Source: Myxococcales bacterium (GTDB taxonomy: Bacteria; Myxococcota_A; Bradymonadia; Bradymonadales; Bradymonadaceae). Taken from it: DNA of 7,991 nucleotides. The stretch covers positions 1-7,991 of the forward strand of contig SKNI01000322.1 in NCBI GenBank assembly GCA_007120615.1, written 5' to 3'. Each line of letters starts with the position of its first letter. The stretch's first letter is position 1. Both the position numbers and the translations under genes were made by a program. The notes beneath the pieces were generated by a model. It made no database searches, was not told where the DNA came from, and saw only the letters and a list, made by a program, of their open reading frames with translations. Below are positions 7,132 through 7,991 of the stretch, in pieces.

Positions 7132-7178
7132 CGAAAAAGAGAGCGCCACCGGAATGACCGGAGCGCTCTCTCTTTTAA
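7132..7178 (-). terminator. Intrinsic terminator between the SCP2 and racemase genes
   Basis: The outer stem pairs GAGAGCGC (7139-7146) with GCGCTCTC (7163-7170). It is extended inside, after a small internal loop, by CCGG (7149-7152) with CCGG (7158-7161) around the loop AATGA. On the minus strand the stem is followed by TTTTT (7138-7134), the expected U-tract after the SCP2 gene. A short T-run also follows on the plus strand, so it may work both ways. Only 26 bases remain between the U-tract and the racemase ATG. Confidence 0.8.
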
Positions 7179-7181
7179 GCA

Positions 7182-7198
7182 CTGTCGCAAATCGACAG
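7182..7198. repeat. Small perfect hairpin CTGTCG-N5-CGACAG after the SCP2 stop
   Basis: Six-base arms (7182-7187 and 7193-7198) enclose a 5-base loop, two bases past the SCP2 stop codon at 7203-7201. It has no U-tract of its own and sits directly before the terminator hairpin. It may slow RNA polymerase or protect the 3' end of the SCP2 mRNA, or be an operator for the racemase gene. Role is inferred. Confidence 0.5.
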
Positions 7199-7200
7199 GA

Positions 7201-7533
7201 TCATCCGATGAAATTCTGCAATTTCATAGCCAGGCCCATATTGCCCTGGATGCTGATCTTGTTCATCATGAACGCCTGCGCGGGATTGAGACGACCTTCC
7301 CACATGTCGACGAAGTCGCCGTCGGTCATGGTGATGGTGCACTGGGCATCATCGGACTCGCCTTCGCTGACGAAGTCTTCGTCCTTGGTGAAGTCCAGGG
7401 TCCAGGATCCGCCGTCGTCGCCGGTGAGGTTGAACACGTAAATCGCATTGGTGGACTTAGCCTTGTCGGGATTCTCCTTGAGATTGGAGGGCAAGACTTC
7501 TTCAAAAATTTTACGAGCGTTAAGATCAGACAT
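7201..7533 (-). CDS. SCP2-domain sterol/lipid carrier protein
   Basis: The 110-residue protein is a stand-alone SCP2 domain, the usual length for bacterial forms. SCP2 proteins bind fatty acids, acyl-CoAs, sterols or other hydrophobic ligands in a pocket closed by the C-terminal helix, without catalysis. Visible family features are the N-terminal helix (residues 5-18), the strand pair IYVFNLTGDDGGSWTLDFT (31-49), AQCTITMTDGDFVDMWEGRL (63-82), NPAQAFMMNKISIQGNMG (83-100) and the closing helix LAMKLQNFI. There is no signal peptide, so it is cytoplasmic. AGAGGAG (7545-7539) lies 5 bases before the ATG, a strong ribosome site. It is followed by a hairpin and a terminator, then the racemase gene, which supports a shared lipid role. 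It is divergent from the NAD-kinase-like gene, with operator-like palindromes between them. Confidence 0.93.
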   Translation of the reverse strand: MSDLNARKIFEEVLPSNLKENPDKAKSTNAIYVFNLTGDDGGSWTLDFTKDEDFVSEGESDDAQCTITMTDGDFVDMWEGRLNPAQAFMMNKISIQGNMGLAMKLQNFIG

Positions 7534-7564
7534 GAAAGCTCCTCTTTAAAAATGTTCGGGATTC

Positions 7565-7608
7565 CACTCACTCATTTCGGTCATTCCCGCTAAATGAGTG
7601 AACACTCA
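7565..7608. promoter_or_regulatory. Cluster of CACTCA/TGAGTG half-sites; probable operator upstream of the SCP2 gene
   Basis: A perfect 14-bp palindrome, TGAGTGAACACTCA, lies at 7595-7608. Two further CACTCA copies overlap at 7565-7570 and 7569-7574, and CACTCATTT (7569-7577) forms a 9-bp inverted repeat with AAATGAGTG (7592-7600). Four half-sites in 44 bp, 32-75 bases upstream of the SCP2 ATG, suggest binding by a dimeric regulator. TetR-family repressors of fatty-acid genes commonly use palindromes of this size and kind, but the regulator here is unknown and not encoded in the window. The SCP2 promoter itself could not be assigned with confidence. Confidence 0.55.
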
Positions 7609-7669
7609 ACAAGGTTCAGCACGCGAATTTGCTAGCATGCAGTAGCCCGAGGCGCAAGGCGAATGCTGC

Positions 7670-7699
7670 TTGTCAGAAAAGACGCCCAAAGTCTATAAC
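7670..7699 (+). promoter_or_regulatory. Sigma70-type promoter for the NAD-kinase-like gene
   Basis: A -35 TTGTCA (7670-7675) and a -10 TATAAC (7694-7699) are separated by 18 bases; each matches consensus at five of six positions. Transcription should begin near 7706, giving a leader of about 70 bases before the ATG at 7776. This is the best promoter in the window. I see no further structure between it and the gene. Confidence 0.6.
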
Positions 7700-7775
7700 C
7701 CGATTTGCACACGGCAAGCCCGCAGACGTTTTAAGCGCTGGCCTGGCGAGAATCTTCAGACCACGGAAACTCAAG

Positions 7776-7991
7776 ATGCTCAGAACCCCCAACATCCTGG
7801 TGGCCCATAAAAAAAGCCGCTACGAGCAATACGTGCTCGGCGATGGCGATGAGACCATCGAGCGCTTATTGGCGGAGAATCATGTCAGTGTGCAAAACCT
7901 GATGAAATCCCACCGGGCTCATTGCCGAAGCCTCCAAGATCTGGTGGATCACCTTCACGAGACCGGCCTTCGCTTCGACGTTATATTTCGC
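7776..7991 (+). CDS. NAD(+)/NADH kinase-like protein, N-terminal part (runs off right edge)
   Basis: The visible 72 residues begin MLRTPNILVAHKKSRYEQYV and stay open to the window end, so the gene is partial at its 3' end. The opening strand NILVAHKKS followed by a helix (YEQYVL), then KSHRAHCRSLQDLVDHLHETG (44-64) and a strand (FDVIF), match the start of a proteobacterial NAD-kinase/sugar-kinase-like family of about 300 residues. Members would phosphorylate NAD to NADP or act on a lipid or sugar. The diagnostic GGDGT motif lies beyond the edge, so the assignment rests on the N-terminus only. The ATG is chosen because it is the first plausible start in frame with a GGA at 7765-7767 about 8 bases before it. 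A diacylglycerol-kinase-type relative is the main alternative. Confidence 0.6.
   Translation, partial: MLRTPNILVAHKKSRYEQYVLGDGDETIERLLAENHVSVQNLMKSHRAHCRSLQDLVDHLHETGLRFDVIFR

Noticed and set aside
7108..7182. Longer start for the racemase at 7182
   Set aside because: The 25 extra residues are encoded by the terminator hairpins, lack family similarity, and the ATG at 7107 has its own good ribosome site.
7620..7669. GCTAGC and GCATGC palindromes in the right spacer
   Set aside because: Six-base palindromes are common by chance and no longer pairing or repeat around them was found.

Overview
The window is protein-coding, moderately GC-rich bacterial DNA. The large TPR protein, the 'H/D/E'-type alpha-methylacyl-CoA racemase beside a stand-alone SCP2 protein, the NAD-kinase-like gene and the unrecognised lipoprotein and membrane genes suggest a predatory or lipid-metabolising member of the Myxococcota/Bradymonadota (former Deltaproteobacteria). 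That assignment is an inference from gene style; no rRNA or other phylogenetic marker was read beyond gltX. No mobile element, CRISPR array, tRNA or rRNA was seen.

Layout. (1) Positions 1-464, minus strand: 5' part of a TPR-type protein that leaves the window at the left edge. (2) Positions 465-753: a 289-bp divergent spacer with an inverted repeat and a candidate -10 element before gltX. (3) Positions 754-5935, plus strand: a tightly packed five-gene cluster, gltX (glutamyl-tRNA synthetase), an unrecognised lipoprotein, an alkyltransferase-like protein (ATL), a single-pass membrane protein with a beta-rich outer domain, and a polytopic GT-C/ArnT-like membrane protein. Spacings are +11, -4, -8 and -4 bp, so the cluster is almost certainly one operon with translational coupling. 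(4) Positions 5932-7107, minus strand: an alpha-methylacyl-CoA racemase/CaiB-family protein whose stop codon overlaps the stop of the last operon gene. (5) Positions 7132-7198: two hairpins, one of them a good intrinsic terminator. (6) Positions 7201-7533, minus strand: a small SCP2 lipid-carrier protein. (7) Positions 7534-7775: a divergent regulatory spacer with CACTCA/TGAGTG half-sites and a good sigma70-type promoter. (8) Positions 7776-7991, plus strand: start of an NAD-kinase-like gene cut by the right edge.

How they fit together. The gltX operon mixes translation (gltX), alkylation-damage recognition (ATL) and cell-envelope functions (lipoprotein and a membrane pair). The last two genes look like a functional pair, a membrane enzyme and its anchored accessory protein. 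The SCP2 and racemase genes form a lipid-handling pair: one binds fatty acyl or sterol-like lipids, the other epimerises 2-methyl-branched acyl-CoAs. A terminator between them suggests unequal expression. I found no clear new defence or mobile system. The most interesting items are the SCP2/racemase arrangement with its palindromic operator-like sites, the apparently duplicated lipoprotein and the membrane pair.
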